Source of the DNA: Catonia carolina
Taxonomy: Eukaryota; Arthropoda; Insecta; Hemiptera; Achilidae
Reading direction: 5' to 3'
Assembly: GCA_035578175.1 (NCBI GenBank)
Contig: JAQMRL010000007.1
Location: 47,740,727 to 47,804,726, forward strand
Length of the DNA: 64,000 bases
The notes below the pieces were generated by a model that was given only the letters and a program-made list of their open reading frames with translations, ran no database searches and was not told the origin of the DNA. A program made the position numbers and the translations under genes. Shown here piece by piece: positions 9,902 to 22,716 of this stretch (positions are counted from its first letter, which is position 1; each line of letters starts with the position of its first letter).

Positions 9902-12298
9902 ATTTATTGGCGGCAATATATTTTTATGAAGAGGGTATTAAAAAGCTTGGCCACAGATAATGCTCCAATCATCAAGATAATTATGTCCAAAAGTAGCCAT
10001 AGAAGAGTACCCTATAAAACTTTTAGTGTTAAATCATTATATTTTCACTTGTCATTTATTATCTCTATTGGAGTTTAAAAAAAACGGCCTCAAATAAATT
10101 TTAAGAGTTCAATTTATAGATTTTCTATTGTTAGTATGTTAACATATTAATTTATCTTAATCGTAATAAATTGATTTTTCCTAAAGCACTCAAAGAAAAT
10201 TGTCATGGAATGCCAACCATTTTTTTAAATTTACATTTACAGAAAAACCTCTATAAACCGAAATACGCGAATACGTAGTCATAATTTTAGGGGGAAATAT
10301 TGTAAACTCGATTATAAGCTATATAATGTTAATTGATTTTCTTTGTGTTTATTCCATTTTATTTAAAAATGTTTAATTACAAATAAAAGATTACAAATAA
10401 AAATGTTTTTAAACTGTTAACCATTTTTTTGGTTTTGTAAAATTAATAGTTATGTAAGTTGTGATTTCTAAATATTGATGCGCCGTTAAATAAATAAAAA
10501 TTTAAAAAATATAATTTTTTTACAAACAGTTCTTGGATATTATAGAATATTGATAGATAAGTAATTTTTGATAATTTCACTTGGAAAAGAGGAAATAAAA
10601 CGAGTGAAATTCTTTAAAATCGAAAATTTCCATTTTCTTGTATTCTGTAGGTAATTTAATGATGTTAGAAATTTTCTGGTTCCAAGATAAGATAAAATTA
10701 TTTGTTCCTAACTATATATAATTTGGTTTTCTTTACAGTATGTATCAAAATAAAGTACATATTACAGAACATGGTATAAATTGGAGTCGCATATGCCTCC
10801 ACTCATCTTGTAGAAAGTAAAAGACAGACATACGATAATTTATAATTTATGCCACGTTAGACGACAGACAACTCAAACAAATATATTTTATATAACTACT
10901 ATTTACACTTACATATTTCATTAATAACAGCGCAGTAGTTTCTCTAATAGTATTATTTATACTCTTTACAAATATAATAGTATACAGTAAAATTATTTGT
11001 TGAATATATGCGTTACATCTAGAAAATGAACTTTCAGTTGGCACCAGAGAAAGTGGCTTGACCTGGCTGCCCCCTTACAAAGTTCTTCCTAGATATAAAT
11101 AAATACATTTATGAAAAAGTTTTATAGGAAGAGCTTTGTTTGAGGGCGTGATCCTTAACCGGTCGTTGAGTTAGATCACCTTTGAAATATGTACGAGTAG
11201 ATATTTCACTTTTATTTGAAAATATTATATTGATTTAAATTGTTAATCTGTTGTATTATAGAAATATACTCTAATGAAAGATGTGAAAACATGAATAATT
11301 TTATTAGTCAAGGAATAAGCAGGGTTTTATTTATACCATAATATTATCCTTTAACCCCGAATCATATTAGCTCAAAGTTTCTGATAATTTTAACAGAAAA
11401 ATAAAAACTGAACTGGATTTGATTTGATAGTCTTATTACAACGAAGGACTACAAAACATATAACTTAAAGTACAGAATTAAGAAATAAAAGAAATTCCTC
11501 AAAAAAGAATGGCCAACTTTGTAAAATTTAAGGAAAATTTATTGAACGCCTACATAGTACAGTGGCAAAGTTCTTGATAGTTTTGGGAGAAACTACTAAT
11601 TACTACCTTAATTATTTAACAAGTTAAAAATTATTGATGATGTGTAATCCACTGCATTCATAAATGACCAAGCTATTAAAAACAAGACCTTTAAAATCAT
11701 TTCACACTGGAGTAGTGTTGCTTGAGTGACGTTTCGAAAGACGTGTGGACGTATCTCGTAATGTAATCTAATGCTGCATTTCAGACCGGTGTATTGTCGT
11801 TTTTTATTGGTGACACACATAAATTGAAATGAAATCAAATAAACCGAAATTTAATCGTTCCATTGGTTAATCATGTTATTCATATCATTTTTGTATGTAC
11901 CATACATGCTAATACATTTGGTGTTTATTCTTTTGTAGTAGTATAGTTTCCAATTAAAGAATAAAGTTAAGAAAACCAAAAAACAACATGTAGTATTCAC
12001 TCGACTACATGTTATTAAAAACTACTGAGCAAATAAAATTAAACATTAAAAACGTAGCTTGTAAGACTTCCCTCTTGATCTGATTGGTCCGTATTTTGCA
12101 TATTAATACTCGAAATACGTGCTACGTTTTCTAAAAACGTCGCTTGAGTGACGCAACGCCAGGGTAAAATGGCCTTAGAATAAATAAAACTATTTATACA
12201 TTTATGTAATAAATTTATTTATTTTAAATAATGACCAATCTTTTAAAAACAAGATTTTAAATCACAAATAAAACTATTATTTAGTAAAAATATTCATT
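9902..12298. other. AT-rich region with one small foldback
   Basis: No gene recognised. A pogo-like terminal motif (cctctataaaccgaaat, ~10250) has no partner. A short inverted pair lies at 11070-11147 (see separate entry). The motif gcttgagtgacg occurs twice (~11719 and ~12144) in locally GC-richer sequence, meaning unknown. Confidence 0.4.
11070..11147. repeat. Small inverted repeat
   Basis: acaaagttcttcctaga at ~11077 pairs with taggaagagctttgt at ~11126, extended by ccccctt against gagggcg. A short palindromic element about 78 bp long, origin unknown. Confidence 0.5.
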
Positions 12299-12302
12299 TT
12301 AA

Positions 12303-13034
12303 GGGTATCCGGAACGAAAGAAATTGAAAATTTTCACATTTTCGGTTTTGTACAAGTTATTAAAATTCAGAGTTTTCTGCGTCCAAAGATATAGTTATCA
12401 TTTGTTGGGGGTTTCGCTTTTTTTTGTTTTGTTAAAAATATGTTGAATCCTTACGTTATTTTTTAAACGTTACCATTTGCATAACATCTCTATTTTACTG
12501 AATGACAACAGATAAATACATAATTCTTTTATTTCGTGCGATATTTTTGTTTTAAAACTGTAAGTTAGCACCAGACCACCTGTGAATGTAATACATTAAC
12601 CTCTGAACTGTAAAAAATAATATATTGAATTATTTAACATATAATTTTTTGTTCTCTTTAGTATTTTCTTGTTTTTCGTAAATAGCAATTTTTGACACAT
12701 AAAGAAAATTTTTTCAACCAACTGTGAATGGATTTTAATGAAATTTTTGCACAGCCTTTCATACCATAATTTTAATGTACTGAGATAATATTGCAGTAAA
12801 ACAATGTTAAAAAAATATTTTTTTTCTACTTCAATAGGCAAAAAGTTATGATTTTCAAAAGCGGTAATTTAAAAAAAATGTCTTATCTTCCTAACAGTAT
12901 ATCAAGACTACTGACTCAGTGGGTGAAGAATAGCCTGAAAAGTAACCACAAGAAAATTGGACAAGATAACTCTAATAGTTTTTGAGAAAATATTCCTTAC
13001 ATTAATATTATGGAGATAGGCATTCCGGGTCCCC
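12303..13034. mobile_element. Family D TTAA-flanked MITE, copy 2
   Basis: TTAA at 12299-12302 on the left, ATAA (presumed mutated TTAA) at 13035-13038 on the right. The ends gggtatccggaacg and cattccgggtcccc are imperfect inverted repeats related to those of the copy at 9324-9897. Both copies share the phrase tttttgagaaaatattcc near the right end. No coding sequence. Confidence 0.55.
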
Positions 13035-13038
13035 ATAA

Positions 13039-14890
13039 ATAAATAATAAACTTGCTCCATTTGTGTTGCTTATTTCCAATAATGTAAGAATAACATCTAC
13101 TTGAAGTATACTTATAAAACTCTGAGATGTACCAAAGTAATATAAACAAACATTACACAATGCTTCCTAAGCAGGGTACTGAGAAATATCATGACGCATC
13201 CTAGTTTATCCTCTACAAAGATACCTCTACAAAGTCCTGTGAATAGACTTGTCACAAATGATATCCAATTTGACAACAAAGATCTGGTGTGAAGAATTAA
13301 TTAGAGGAAACCATTTAAGCTGGTGTAATGTCAGTTTATAAATTGTAGTGATTGAATAACTAAAAGCAGAGCAGTTCAGTGCCTGATCAAAATGTCAAAT
13401 TAACGCACCACAAGAGGAAAAGTAGACAAGAATTGTAAAAACTAATTGTTTATTAAAATTTATTTACAAATTTATAGATAAAGATCATTCAGATAAAAAA
13501 TTAGGTACTTTAATTAGTAAATATATTTTGTCTCAAAAACAAACATTTAATAAGAGAAATTTCAAAAATACAATCATTTGGTTCAGAGAGTTTAAAAATT
13601 TTAATGAACAAGAAAAAGAAAATATAGTAATTAAGTAAAATATGAATAAATTTTTGAAATTAATGAAAGAAAGAATATGAGAGTTTTTCAGAAAGAGTAT
13701 AAAAACCAAAATGGGTTAAATGGTCAGATAAAACATGTACAAAGAATTAAGGTGTATTTGGTAGAATATGAACAACAGAAAATGTTAAAAATGTAAAAAG
13801 AAAGTTGAACCGTAGTCCTTAATTTTGAAAAAAAATCTGAAAAATCGTTATTATCAGAAAAGAACGCTCCTAGGGTTTCCTGTGGGGTGGGGTTAAGTCA
13901 TTTGAAAGAAATGAATGAGAAACAGAAAAATAATAATTTTTTTAACTATAAAAGTACCACCAAACTTCGCTTGCTACGTATTGTCAAATATTTGATTTTT
14001 ACTGATCTTAAAATATATTTTATTGAAATCTTTTGTAATAGAATAATATTTTTATATTAATACAAATTTGAGATTGTTCGGAAGGTTACATATAAATTTG
14101 ATTATGCAATACTGCACGATTATAAATATTGCTTTTATATTTTATTCCTTTGGAAGTAAAATTTTTCAAAATTTATTTTCAAGTGAGCACCTACGACTGA
14201 AATGGAACCTGCATACCAAAAGTCAAGTTTTGAGTACTTAAAATTCTGAAGATTTCATGTCAAGTGAGTTAGGCAGAAGTATTTCCCGATTATAATTATG
14301 TACGCTCTCAGTTATACTTATAACCTTTCTAGTAGTATAACTTTTCGATCACTCTGTAATAAATGAAGAATTGATCGATAGTTTTACATTGTCATTATTA
14401 TAAAATAATTATATTAAAAAAAACTTATAAAATGTAACATAAGACCGTGTTAAACGTCAATAATTCTATAAATTCCTTAATACAAAAAACTGTGGCTTCG
14501 GACCATTATGCAAGACTGATTTTTTTATTGTTATAACCACAAAACATCCTCTTTTACCTATCGATGAGAAACTTTCCCCTTGTCATAAGGTTATAATGGT
14601 TCTGAACCGGAGATTTATATAATGTTAAATACTATAGTACGGGGAATTCCTAATTCTGATTTCATAAAATTTAATAGTCTAGTGTTAATGTTTCAAGTAT
14701 TTTCTCTTCAGTCCGAAAATATCTGAAATAAATATCTTTCTCAGTATTACGTTTTTTTTCTTAAAACTAACATTTTATTCTATCATAAAATTTACCCAAA
14801 AATTTTAAAATAATAAACTAAAAGTAATATTTAAAAAAAAAGGATTTCATCTATATCAATGTTTTAATTTTATTTTAATTTTATAAATAT
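13039..14890. other. AT-rich region, nothing recognised
   Basis: Several AT-rich open stretches but no recognisable protein or RNA gene. Confidence 0.4.
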
Positions 14891-14899
14891 CACTATATA

Positions 14900-16193
14900 C
14901 AGTGGTTTATAAACTTTTTAATTCCCTTCCCCTATAGGGTTTAACTGTAAGCCACGCCCCCTGTTACGTCCAGCCATACATTCAATGTTTATAGTTCTAT
15001 AAATATTTTCGTAAGAGCTGATTTAAATATTTACGTTCCAGCTGATTTAAATTTAAATTTTTAAAACCTTGTAACTAGCCAAAAAACAAAAGACATTCTA
15101 ACAATCACCATTCAAACATCAGCATTCGAGGGATCAACATCCTAATTTATTTCATCAACCATATTATTTTGTATTTATTTGCATTTTTCAATCGACTACT
15201 GCATTACTATGTTTACAATAATTATTATTCAACTATTATTCAATAAATTATTATAACTCATCAATTCAAGGAATGAATGATCATTATTAATAAAGAGAAT
15301 CAACCACACAATTTAGACTTAATTTATTTAAATAGATTGCCACACCCCCTTTATAAATGTTATAAGTGTATGTTTCTGTAATTACACATTTACTGGTAAT
15401 TCTTATTTAATTTACCTGTTTAAAGCCAATTCTTATTGGGACATTGGGTTCAGAGTTGAAATAATGAAAAACATAATTACGAATAGATCAGGACATGTAT
15501 TTTTAATAAGTACATATTGTTAAATATAACTCAAAACCAAAATTAAGACTACTAATGTGATGGATGAGCCTGTTTTTCTAGGCACAAAGCTTTCTGAAAC
15601 GTGAAGTCAGTTCCGGCTGTGCAACTCTTAAGTTCTTTTTCTTAAGTTAGCGCAACTGGCTTCTACACCGGGGTGCCGGGTTCGATTCCCGATCAGGTCT
15701 GACATTTTTTTCATCACTCATTTTCATTATCATCATTATCTACCGTCTGCATTAGCGGGGATTGCAGAACAGTCAGACGTAAAACAAAAAAAAATAAGTT
15801 TTTTTGTCACATCTAATCTTGAAAGATATATGCTCTTCATAGCAGCAAGAAAAGAACATCCAGTTTCACAAGAATATGTGGTATCAAAGGGAATGAGTAG
15901 CTACTTTTAAAGCATTTCCTCTCAAAAAGGGTTTCCTTTTTTGACACTGATCCAGAAGGGGGTAAGCGAATATTCCTTAAATTTTGTTTCTGAGGGGTGT
16001 CACTTTGAAGATCAATGAGGTTCTATTTACATTAAGAAAATTTCAATAAATTTTCTAAATAAAGAGTAGTTCACTTAATTTATTTGGTCTACACAAAAAT
16101 TCATTTATTTTTTTAAACTAACCTTTGCGCGCTCCAAACCCTTCACTGCCCCCCCTTAGGGATCGCCCCCCCCCCCCACTTTGAGAACCAATG
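14900..16193 (+). mobile_element. hAT-type nonautonomous element with SINE insertion
   Basis: Left end cagtggtttataaac and right end complement cattggttctcaaagtgg match the hAT terminal consensus CAGTGGTTCTCAAA. Subterminal C/G-rich stretches (cccttcccctatagg on the left, a C-run at 16166-16178 on the right) are typical. The adjacent 8-mers actatata (14892-14899) and acttaata (16194-16201) agree at 6 of 8 positions, consistent with an aged 8 bp hAT duplication. No transposase frame was recognised. A family C SINE is inserted within (15641-15794). Confidence 0.6.
15641..15794 (+). repeat. Family C tRNA-derived SINE copy
   Basis: Contains gttagcgcaactggcttcta and a B box (gggttcgattccc), followed by the tRNA-unrelated part and the 3' stem sequence gtctgcatta...cagtcagacg ending in an A-rich tail. 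Flanked by taagttcttttt (15629-15640) and taagttttttt (15795-15805), a 12 bp duplication with one change. The first ~20 bp of the tRNA head are missing. Confidence 0.7.
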
Positions 16194-16234
16194 ACTTAAT
16201 AAGTTATATAAATTCATAATATCATCGTTTTGTT

Positions 16235-16560
16235 AATTTTTATTCCTCTTCCAAGTTTCCTCGAATCGGGCCCAACACAACTCCTCTCTCTCTCTCTGTC
16301 ACTGAAACACCTCCCATCCACTCTTAATACCACTCTTAATATCGCATATTTTTCCCAATTCATAAATAATAAATTGAACCCGTCTACTTTACTCCTGGCC
16401 TGCCCCTTATTCTTTTTCCCTCTATCTCCAAGTACAGCATCCTTTTAGACACTCCATCACACTGATATTATCAAACTATCATACGTCCAATTAGCTATCT
16501 TTTGTGTCCTATTCCCAGTAGTTTCATTATTTGTCTCTTTGTATGTCTAGCTGATCTACA
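16235..16560 (-). pseudogene. LINE reverse transcriptase C-terminal relic
   Basis: Read on the minus strand, a scrambled protein keeps the tail pattern of arthropod non-LTR endonuclease/reverse transcriptases: ...GVSKRMLYLEIEGKRIRGRPGVK at about 16415-16365, the GKRxRGRPxxxW box preceding the C-terminal helices. Frames shift and stops interrupt. The strand reads CT-rich on plus. Dead fragment; no RT core present. Confidence 0.45.
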
Positions 16561-18378
16561 TGTTTAATTTAAGGATCTTTGTAAGGAATTAATGCAGTAC
16601 TAAATTCTAATTTTTGTTTTTTAAGAATCTCCAGATTGATGTAAATATTAATTTAAAAAAAACAGCTTAAAGGAATTATTTTGATTATATAAAAGAGGAT
16701 TGTACTCCATACACCATGTTTAAATAATTAATGTATAGCTACATATATCTGAAACTATCTGATATAACCTTATGAATATATTTTAAATAAAACCAACTCA
16801 TTTGTTCATATTTTTACCAAATACTTTTTAGGTTTGTTACTTAATAAGTTTTTTTTATGAAATGTAAAATTAAGCCAGTCAGCCGAGCTGATAAAGAATA
16901 TTAAGTTAAATTTTATTTTTGAACTTCTCTTCAACATTCTAGAAAATATATGTTAAAAGTTAACTATAATTATGTACTGAAAATTTGAAGCAAAAATCTT
17001 AAGTAGTAACTGAGATATTTTGTACCTGGATAAAAAATACAGATTTTTGTAAAATGGATGTCAAAGTTTAAATCGAAACAAATTAAAAAAATTCCAAGAA
17101 TTCGTTCAAAAGAATAAAAACAATAAACGCTACTATTAAACTCTACTAAAAAATAAAATATCAGGTTACTGTTTTCATTCCTAAGCATTGAATCAGATTG
17201 AAAAAACATATTAAAGACCAATAAAATTAATTCTGAAAGATTAACGAAATGTTTTTCAAATACTACTTAAATATACAGGAAAAATTTACATGTAAAATTC
17301 AAGGTACATTTAGTAAAACCTCAGGAAAAATTTAATTTTTATACTTAGGATTATCGAATTTGAGTAGTTTAAATTGGTAGTTTAGATTGGTAGTGACTAA
17401 TTTAAAGACGAAATTTGACATTATGTATAAGCGCGAAAATCTACACATTCATATTAAATTTTATTAAATTTTTCATGTGCTTTTACTAAATTTGTTTTAA
17501 TACAATGGACAGTTACTTTTGCACTTGAAAATTTTATAAGCATTACATATCTATTTAAATTGATTTAACAAATATGTAATTATAAATGATGCAAGTATCG
17601 CTTTCACTATAAAAGGCTGACAAATGGACAGTGCGTATATTATTGCCTAATAGGGAAAATACGTCGTCACTTGAACCTGAATTATAAAGTAATACCGGGT
17701 ATTCCACTTTCAATTTCACCGGATTTAATAGCGTACATACAAAGGAAGGAATCAGTTTGTTTTGAAAAATATATGGGTAATAATTAAATTTTAATTACAC
17801 TTATATTATACTAAATAAATACATGTATACGAGTATTTAATGGTCTTTTAAAACATGTTGTTGCTTAATAGTGCCTTAAACTATACACTGAATAAACTTA
17901 TTAAACCATCAACAAACAAACCGGACTTATTTATTTCTTTTTAGATGAATGTTCATCTTATTTTATTTTCTTGTAAAGAACTCCCCTTCCCCAAAAATAT
18001 TCACTAAGATCTAAGTGTAAATTTTACTTTAATATAATTATTATGACAACATCGAAAAGGAAGAGGGTTCAAGATTGACCGAGAGTTTAATTAAAAATGT
18101 TAACGTAAACAACATGAGTAATAAATAGGGTTTTCCGAGAAATAGTTAAAAACATTATGTGTAATATAAATAGTATTTTATAGTAAACGTAATACAGATT
18201 TATTGTTGTACGGGTATTGTGAGAGCCGGATACATATTTAGATAATTGGCCTTTTTGTAACACCTTCTATTCAATCCTAATTTGTTTACAGTTTTTAAGA
18301 TTTATCCAGAAGCAATTTTTATTTATTATTATATCGAAATTTTTTTCTTTTCTTGAACTCTCCATTAGCCCACCTATA
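16561..18378. other. AT-rich region
   Basis: No gene. An isolated terminal-like motif taccgggtattccac at about 17695 resembles the ACCGGGTGTCC ends seen elsewhere but has no partner here. Confidence 0.4.
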
Positions 18379-18380
18379 TA

Positions 18381-19072
18381 CGAGGTGTGGCTATTAAATA
18401 ACGAGACTAACGTTGTAAAAAAAATTTATTTTAATATTATACGTAATCACTTATTGCCACCTTCAATATACACTCCTTCTCTACCACCACAAAGCTCCAT
18501 GCGAAGTTTCCATTGTTGAAAACAATGGTGGAAGTCATCTTCTGTCAGCTCTTTCAGGACTCGTTCCGCTTTCTCTTTTACAGCATCCTGACTCAAATAT
18601 TGTCCCTTTTAATGCAGATTTCACCTTAGAAAACAGGTAGAAGTCACATGGTGCAAGATCTAGTGAATAAGATGAATGTTCTGACACTGAGATACTGTAC
18701 TTGGCTATGAACCTCTTGAGAGATAACGCGGAATGAGCTGGCGTATTGTCTTGGTGGAGAACCCATAATTTGCGCTTCTACATTTCGGGGCGTTTTTTCC
18801 TTACTCTTGAATCTGAAATCTGCTCTTACTCTGAAATCTGCATTAATAGGGAGAAGATTTGAGTCTGTGGAAGCTGCAAAAGAGAAAGCGGCACGTGTCC
18901 TGAAGGAGATGACGGAAGATGACTTCCAGCACAGTTTCAAACAATGAAAAATTCGAATGGAGCGTTATAGGGATAGGGAAGGAGTTTATATTGAAGGTGA
19001 CAATAAGTGATTATGTATAAAATAAAAATAATTTTTTTTACGTCAGTCTCGTTATTTATTAGCCACACCTCG
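18381..19072. mobile_element. mariner-like element made of two inverted C-terminal halves
   Basis: Ends cgaggtgtggctattaaata and the complement, with TA at 18379-18380 and 19073-19074. The left half (18381-~18775) encodes, on the minus strand, the mariner transposase C-terminus: a LHQDNTPAHSALS-type box, LAPCDFYLF and KSALKGT, then a terminal EGVYIEGGNK. The right half (~18825-19012) encodes, on plus, KSAL.GRRFESVEAAKEKAA to EGVYIEGDNK. So both ends derive from the same 3' end of a mariner, joined tail-out. N-terminal half absent; several frameshifts. Noncoding today. Confidence 0.75.
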
Positions 19073-19074
19073 TA

Positions 19075-19433
19075 AGCGCCGGTTTGTTTACGGTCTAGTT
19101 TTAGTCTCGACTTATCTGTATTTGAGTGAGCGAATCACGTAGTGCTTAACGGTAACGTTAGAAAAGGTCAACGTTACTGTGTGTTGTTTAACGCTTATTC
19201 TTTAACATTTTTTTATGTATAATTGAGTGAATTAGTTAAATTATTCATTGTATTAGTTAATTATAACTAGTCTGTTATTTATTAAATAATTTAATTGTAA
19301 TATACTTGTAGGTTTTAGTCACTTGTTTTATTGCAATTCTTAGTTGTAATAAATACTTGTAATTTTAAACTTTAGTTTGTTAATTATTTAATTTACCCAG
19401 ATCCTGAAACGGATCTTAGAGATAAGTGTCACA
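19075..19433 (+). repeat. LTR remnant, 3' end
   Basis: Ends ...ttagagataagtgtcaca, with a polyadenylation-like taataaatact upstream (~19351). A closely related sequence with the same end lies on the minus strand at 30409-30830. A sequence ending in TGTCACA, with AATAAA and no coding, fits an LTR. It abuts the mariner element; its 5' end, internal region and partner LTR are not visible, so it is a solo or truncated LTR. Confidence 0.5.
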
Positions 19434-19835
19434 ATATGAACTGGTCATATATTTATTTTCCCTTTACTTACAAAAAATATCGTTACAATATAAGTTTAGT
19501 TCCTTATTATAATTTGAAAATTTAAAACTATTCGTATTTATTCGTGGTGAGAAAATTAATCCACCCAACTATGGTTTCCCATGTTCAAGGATAGATCAAT
19601 TCAGTGCTTTTCTTTCATAATACTACTGCAAATACTACGGCAATCTATTAGTCTGTTAGTAATTATAACTACATGATAGTTACTTAAATACTGATTAAAC
19701 TACTAAGATATTTTTATTAAAATAGTGTGCTATAATATAATTATGTATACAAATTATAAAAAGCACAATAAAATATTAAATGTGCTAAAAAAGAGAATTT
19801 ATTTACAAATAGAAAACTAATTATCGAACAGGTAG

Positions 19836-20118
19836 ACGAGCTCACAAATTTATTTGTTTTCTGGTGTAACCATTGTTTCTATGGATTCTTTCCCTACTTT
19901 CAATTGCCAAATGGTTACTGCTTTTTTATACTTTATGATGTCCAGCAGTTTTTAATTTGTAAGGGAAGTATATTGAGCAGCTTGGGTGTTAAGTAGAAGA
20001 AATTCCTTCGGTATAAAGTTTCTGAGGCCTTGTGTAAAATAGATCCATTGTTCCTTGTATTATTATGAATTCCTAGTACATGGTTTTGTCCATAGTTGGA
20101 TGGGATAATTTTCACCAC
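19836..20118 (-). pseudogene. LINE (Jockey/CR1-like) reverse transcriptase C-terminal relic
   Basis: The minus-strand frame from 20118 reads NHVLGIHNNTRNNGS, then RRNFFYLTPKLLNILPLQIK, the HxxNTRN...F.Y..P.L.N.LP..IK pattern at the end of many Jockey/CR1/I-type reverse transcriptases. A continuation in a second frame (KKAVTIWQLK) follows after a frameshift. No RT catalytic core in the fragment. Confidence 0.6.
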
Positions 20119-20572
20119 CTCTAGCGTAATAGGATAGTAGTTTACTGTAAGAAATTTTTTATTATCGTAATTTATTTTTTATGCAATATGTAATATTATG
20201 GGAATAAATTTCTTATTAATGGTGGGCTCTTGTAGTAAAATAATTCATACTACTAAAAAAAAAAAAAACATAAAAAAACTACATAAAAACATACATACAT
20301 ACTACATAAAAACTAAATAAAAACATTTGAAAAATTCTTCAAACTACAATCTTTTACTGAATTGACGATCGAAATTTGTCAGGCAAATTAAACCGAACTT
20401 TATAAAAAGTTTCTTTACAACTTTTTCGGACGTACATTAAGGCAAATAAATACCATTTTATTTACGGATCTTTAAAACCAAACGACTAAATGACTAAAAC
20501 ATGTCTGGTAAGATTCACAATATTAGAGTAAGAAGTTATATTGTATTTCAATACAACAATTTTAAATTTTAA

Positions 20573-20737
20573 TTAAATTAAATTTTTTACGGTCTCTTCA
20601 CACTTCTCCACAACGGCTTTCTCCTTGTCCTTGATTTTAGTATCCATTTTTCCGAAAACCTATTGAAAACAATCGGATATAAATTTTCAAACAAATTTTT
20701 TTCGTATGAAGATTTTTGGAAATTAAAATTACAAACC
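20573..20737 (-). CDS. Candidate gene 5' end: short coding frame with upstream mini-intron
   Basis: Minus strand. ATG at 20647 opens a Lys/Glu-rich frame, MDTKIKDKEKAVVEKCEETV, stopping after 24 codons at 20573. Just upstream is a plausible 77 bp intron (20660-20736): donor AG|GTTTGT and acceptor TTTTCAATAG, a typical insect intron size. The upstream exon runs into a GC-rich, CpG-containing block with a CCAAT box. The weak donor GACC|GTAAAA at the end of the frame could lead to further exons. Protein not recognised. This may be a small gene, a first exon or coincidence. Confidence 0.3.
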
Positions 20738-20900
20738 TAAACAAGAGCGCGCAGCCCCACAAAGTTATCTCGTACCACCTTACTCGTATTATCGTATTCT
20801 TTTTCACCTAATCCCATTGGCGGCCGAGCTTCACCTTACAGCAAAGTGCGGGCACGCAGCGCCACATGGGTGAATTCTGATCCACCCAACCCCACTGGAG
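20738..20900 (-). promoter_or_regulatory. GC-rich promoter-like block with CCAAT box
   Basis: An unusually GC- and CpG-rich island in very AT-rich surroundings (gagcgcgcagcccc, ggcggccgagc, gtgcgggcacgcagcgcc). ccattgg at 20814-20820 is a CCAAT box on the minus strand, upstream of the candidate exon. Inference only. Confidence 0.3.
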
Positions 20901-20959
20901 TGACGAGTAATTATTTTATTATAATAAATAAAGTTTCTTGTTATTTCTTTCATTTATTT

Positions 20960-21160
20960 TCAGAAAGCCTACAACAGCATTCATAGACCCTCCATGCTAA
21001 AATCTTACGCAATCTGGGCTACATAATAAACTAATTAAGATGATCGAACTAACCTTAACGAATATAGTTTCTAAAATCCAATTTAGAAACATAAAATGAA
21101 ACCAAGAAGAATTTATAAATTTGATTTAAGTAGTCCAATGTGGCTGTAAAAGCAAAAAAA
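20960..21160 (+). pseudogene. LINE reverse transcriptase fragment (palm region)
   Basis: Plus-strand reading FQKAYNSIHRPSMLK, then pieces equivalent to KLIKMIELTLTNIVSKIQF and FRNIK, is the FKKAYDSIHR...LINMIELTL block just before the YADD-containing palm of RTE/Jockey-type reverse transcriptases. Several frameshifts; about 60 residues only. Confidence 0.55.
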
Positions 21161-21164
21161 AATA

Positions 21165-22410
21165 TTTAAAAAATAAACAGTTTCTTTCTTAATGATTCTA
21201 TAATTTTTTTCTTATTTTCATAGTCACAACTCTAGATCATATATAACTAAAAAACATATTTGTATTATTCATAATATAAAACATATTGTATTCACACACA
21301 AACATGTAAAGGTGAAAATTGGCAAAACACACTATTTGCAAATATCTTCATACGAAACATTTTTGTTCATTTTCTTCTTGTCGTTTTACTTTTCGAAAAC
21401 ATCAATTTTGTCATTTATCTCACGTACACCGTTATTAATGCACCTGTTAGTCAGAGATAGCGTGCTATTTTCAACGCCAGATTATAGCCTATGATTTCTT
21501 ACTGAGACATATGGCACCCTTAAGCTAATTTTACAAATAACTTGGGCATTGACGTTCGCGTGTATGGTGTTATAAACATATTATACAATATCTTGAATCG
21601 TTCGTCAAACATTCAACTTCTTTAGCCCATAGTGATTGAGCGCATATTTTTCTCTTCACTTTTATTCCATAATAATGGATATGGATAAATCCGTAATTTA
21701 CTTCTGAATAACGGAATTTATGCTGATATATCCGTAAATTGAACTGACTAAAACAATTGAATCAGATGGTCCAAAAACATGTTGAACAAAACAAAATTTA
21801 TGAAACCACTAAAAAGTTAATAATAAAAGTTTTACAATACAATATTTTTGCATTGAACATAATGTTATAAGAAAACGTTAATTCAGTATAACAAGTAAAA
21901 AGACCTGTTTCTATAGCAGAACAAGTTTTTTCAGAATTTCGGTTTTTGGCTCTTCCAATAATTTTTTTGTGGCCGACATGTTTTTACACTGTCCGATTCA
22001 ATTATTTTACATTGAAATAATTACAGAATAAAAGGAGAAATCATTTGATTTCTCCTACAAGTTTTCTTCTACTAGTACAAAGCTTATTTAAGAAATATTA
22101 TGATTAAATCGGACTGATATGGAACACTGACCTCGTGGCAGCCAGGAAACACTGGCGGGCAGTGCTGTCAACCCAGCTTCTGCTGGCGCAGATTTCCAGG
22201 AGTATTTCGATATTTTGGCTTAATTTTGAATAAAACAAATTTTAGTTAATATCTTTTTTTATTTAATTTGTTAAATAGACCTTCGAGCCAGCCCAGTCAG
22301 TCAGCTGGTAGAAAGTCGCAATTATTTGTTGAGTATGTCCGGTTGGGCAAGCGATTTTGTATGGTGACCAGCTGACAGCCATCCGTGAACAAAACTCTAC
22401 TAGGAGGTCC
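21165..22410. other. Mostly AT-rich; one GC-rich patch
   Basis: A GC-rich patch at ~22120-22205 (ctggcgggcagtgctgtc) stands out but no frame or family was recognised. Otherwise nothing found. Confidence 0.4.
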
Positions 22411-22447
22411 CTCTTCAAACTCATGCTTTGGGCATGAGTTTGAAGAG
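22411..22447. repeat. Perfect hairpin, 16 bp stem
   Basis: ctcttcaaactcatgc pairs perfectly with its downstream complement around a 5 nt centre (tttgg). Too short for a pre-miRNA; could be a residual palindrome. Confidence 0.8.
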
Positions 22448-22716
22448 AAAATATTTCTTTAAAAATGCTGCTCATGAAAAGCAGGGATAAAATTGGGTAG
22501 TTGTCAATAATGTACAGATCCCGATAACAAATAAAAAAGCTAAAGAAAAATATTTGTAAATCTGCAGAAATATCCGCTAAACGACATAACCATTCAAAAC
22601 CGTACCGGGACTGTAACCGCTAAACGAACTTGTAGGAATGTTTTACCGGATATATCTGTAAATAGTCGGCAAAGGTTTAATACAAAAAAAATGTTAAAAA
22701 TCCTACAAATATACTT

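Noticed and set aside
10250..10330. Possible pogo-like element end (cctctataaaccgaaat)
   Set aside because: No inverted partner or transposase piece was found nearby.
13470..13640. ATG-less 60-codon AT-rich open stretch that looks protein-like
   Set aside because: Its K/N/I/F-heavy composition is what AT-rich noise gives; I could not place it in any family, endogenous virus included.
18644..18940. 98-codon minus frame
   Set aside because: An out-of-frame reading through the inverted mariner halves; the real mariner protein residues are in other frames.
22411..22447. Possible microRNA precursor
   Set aside because: The stem is only 16 bp with a 5 nt loop, far too short for a pre-miRNA.
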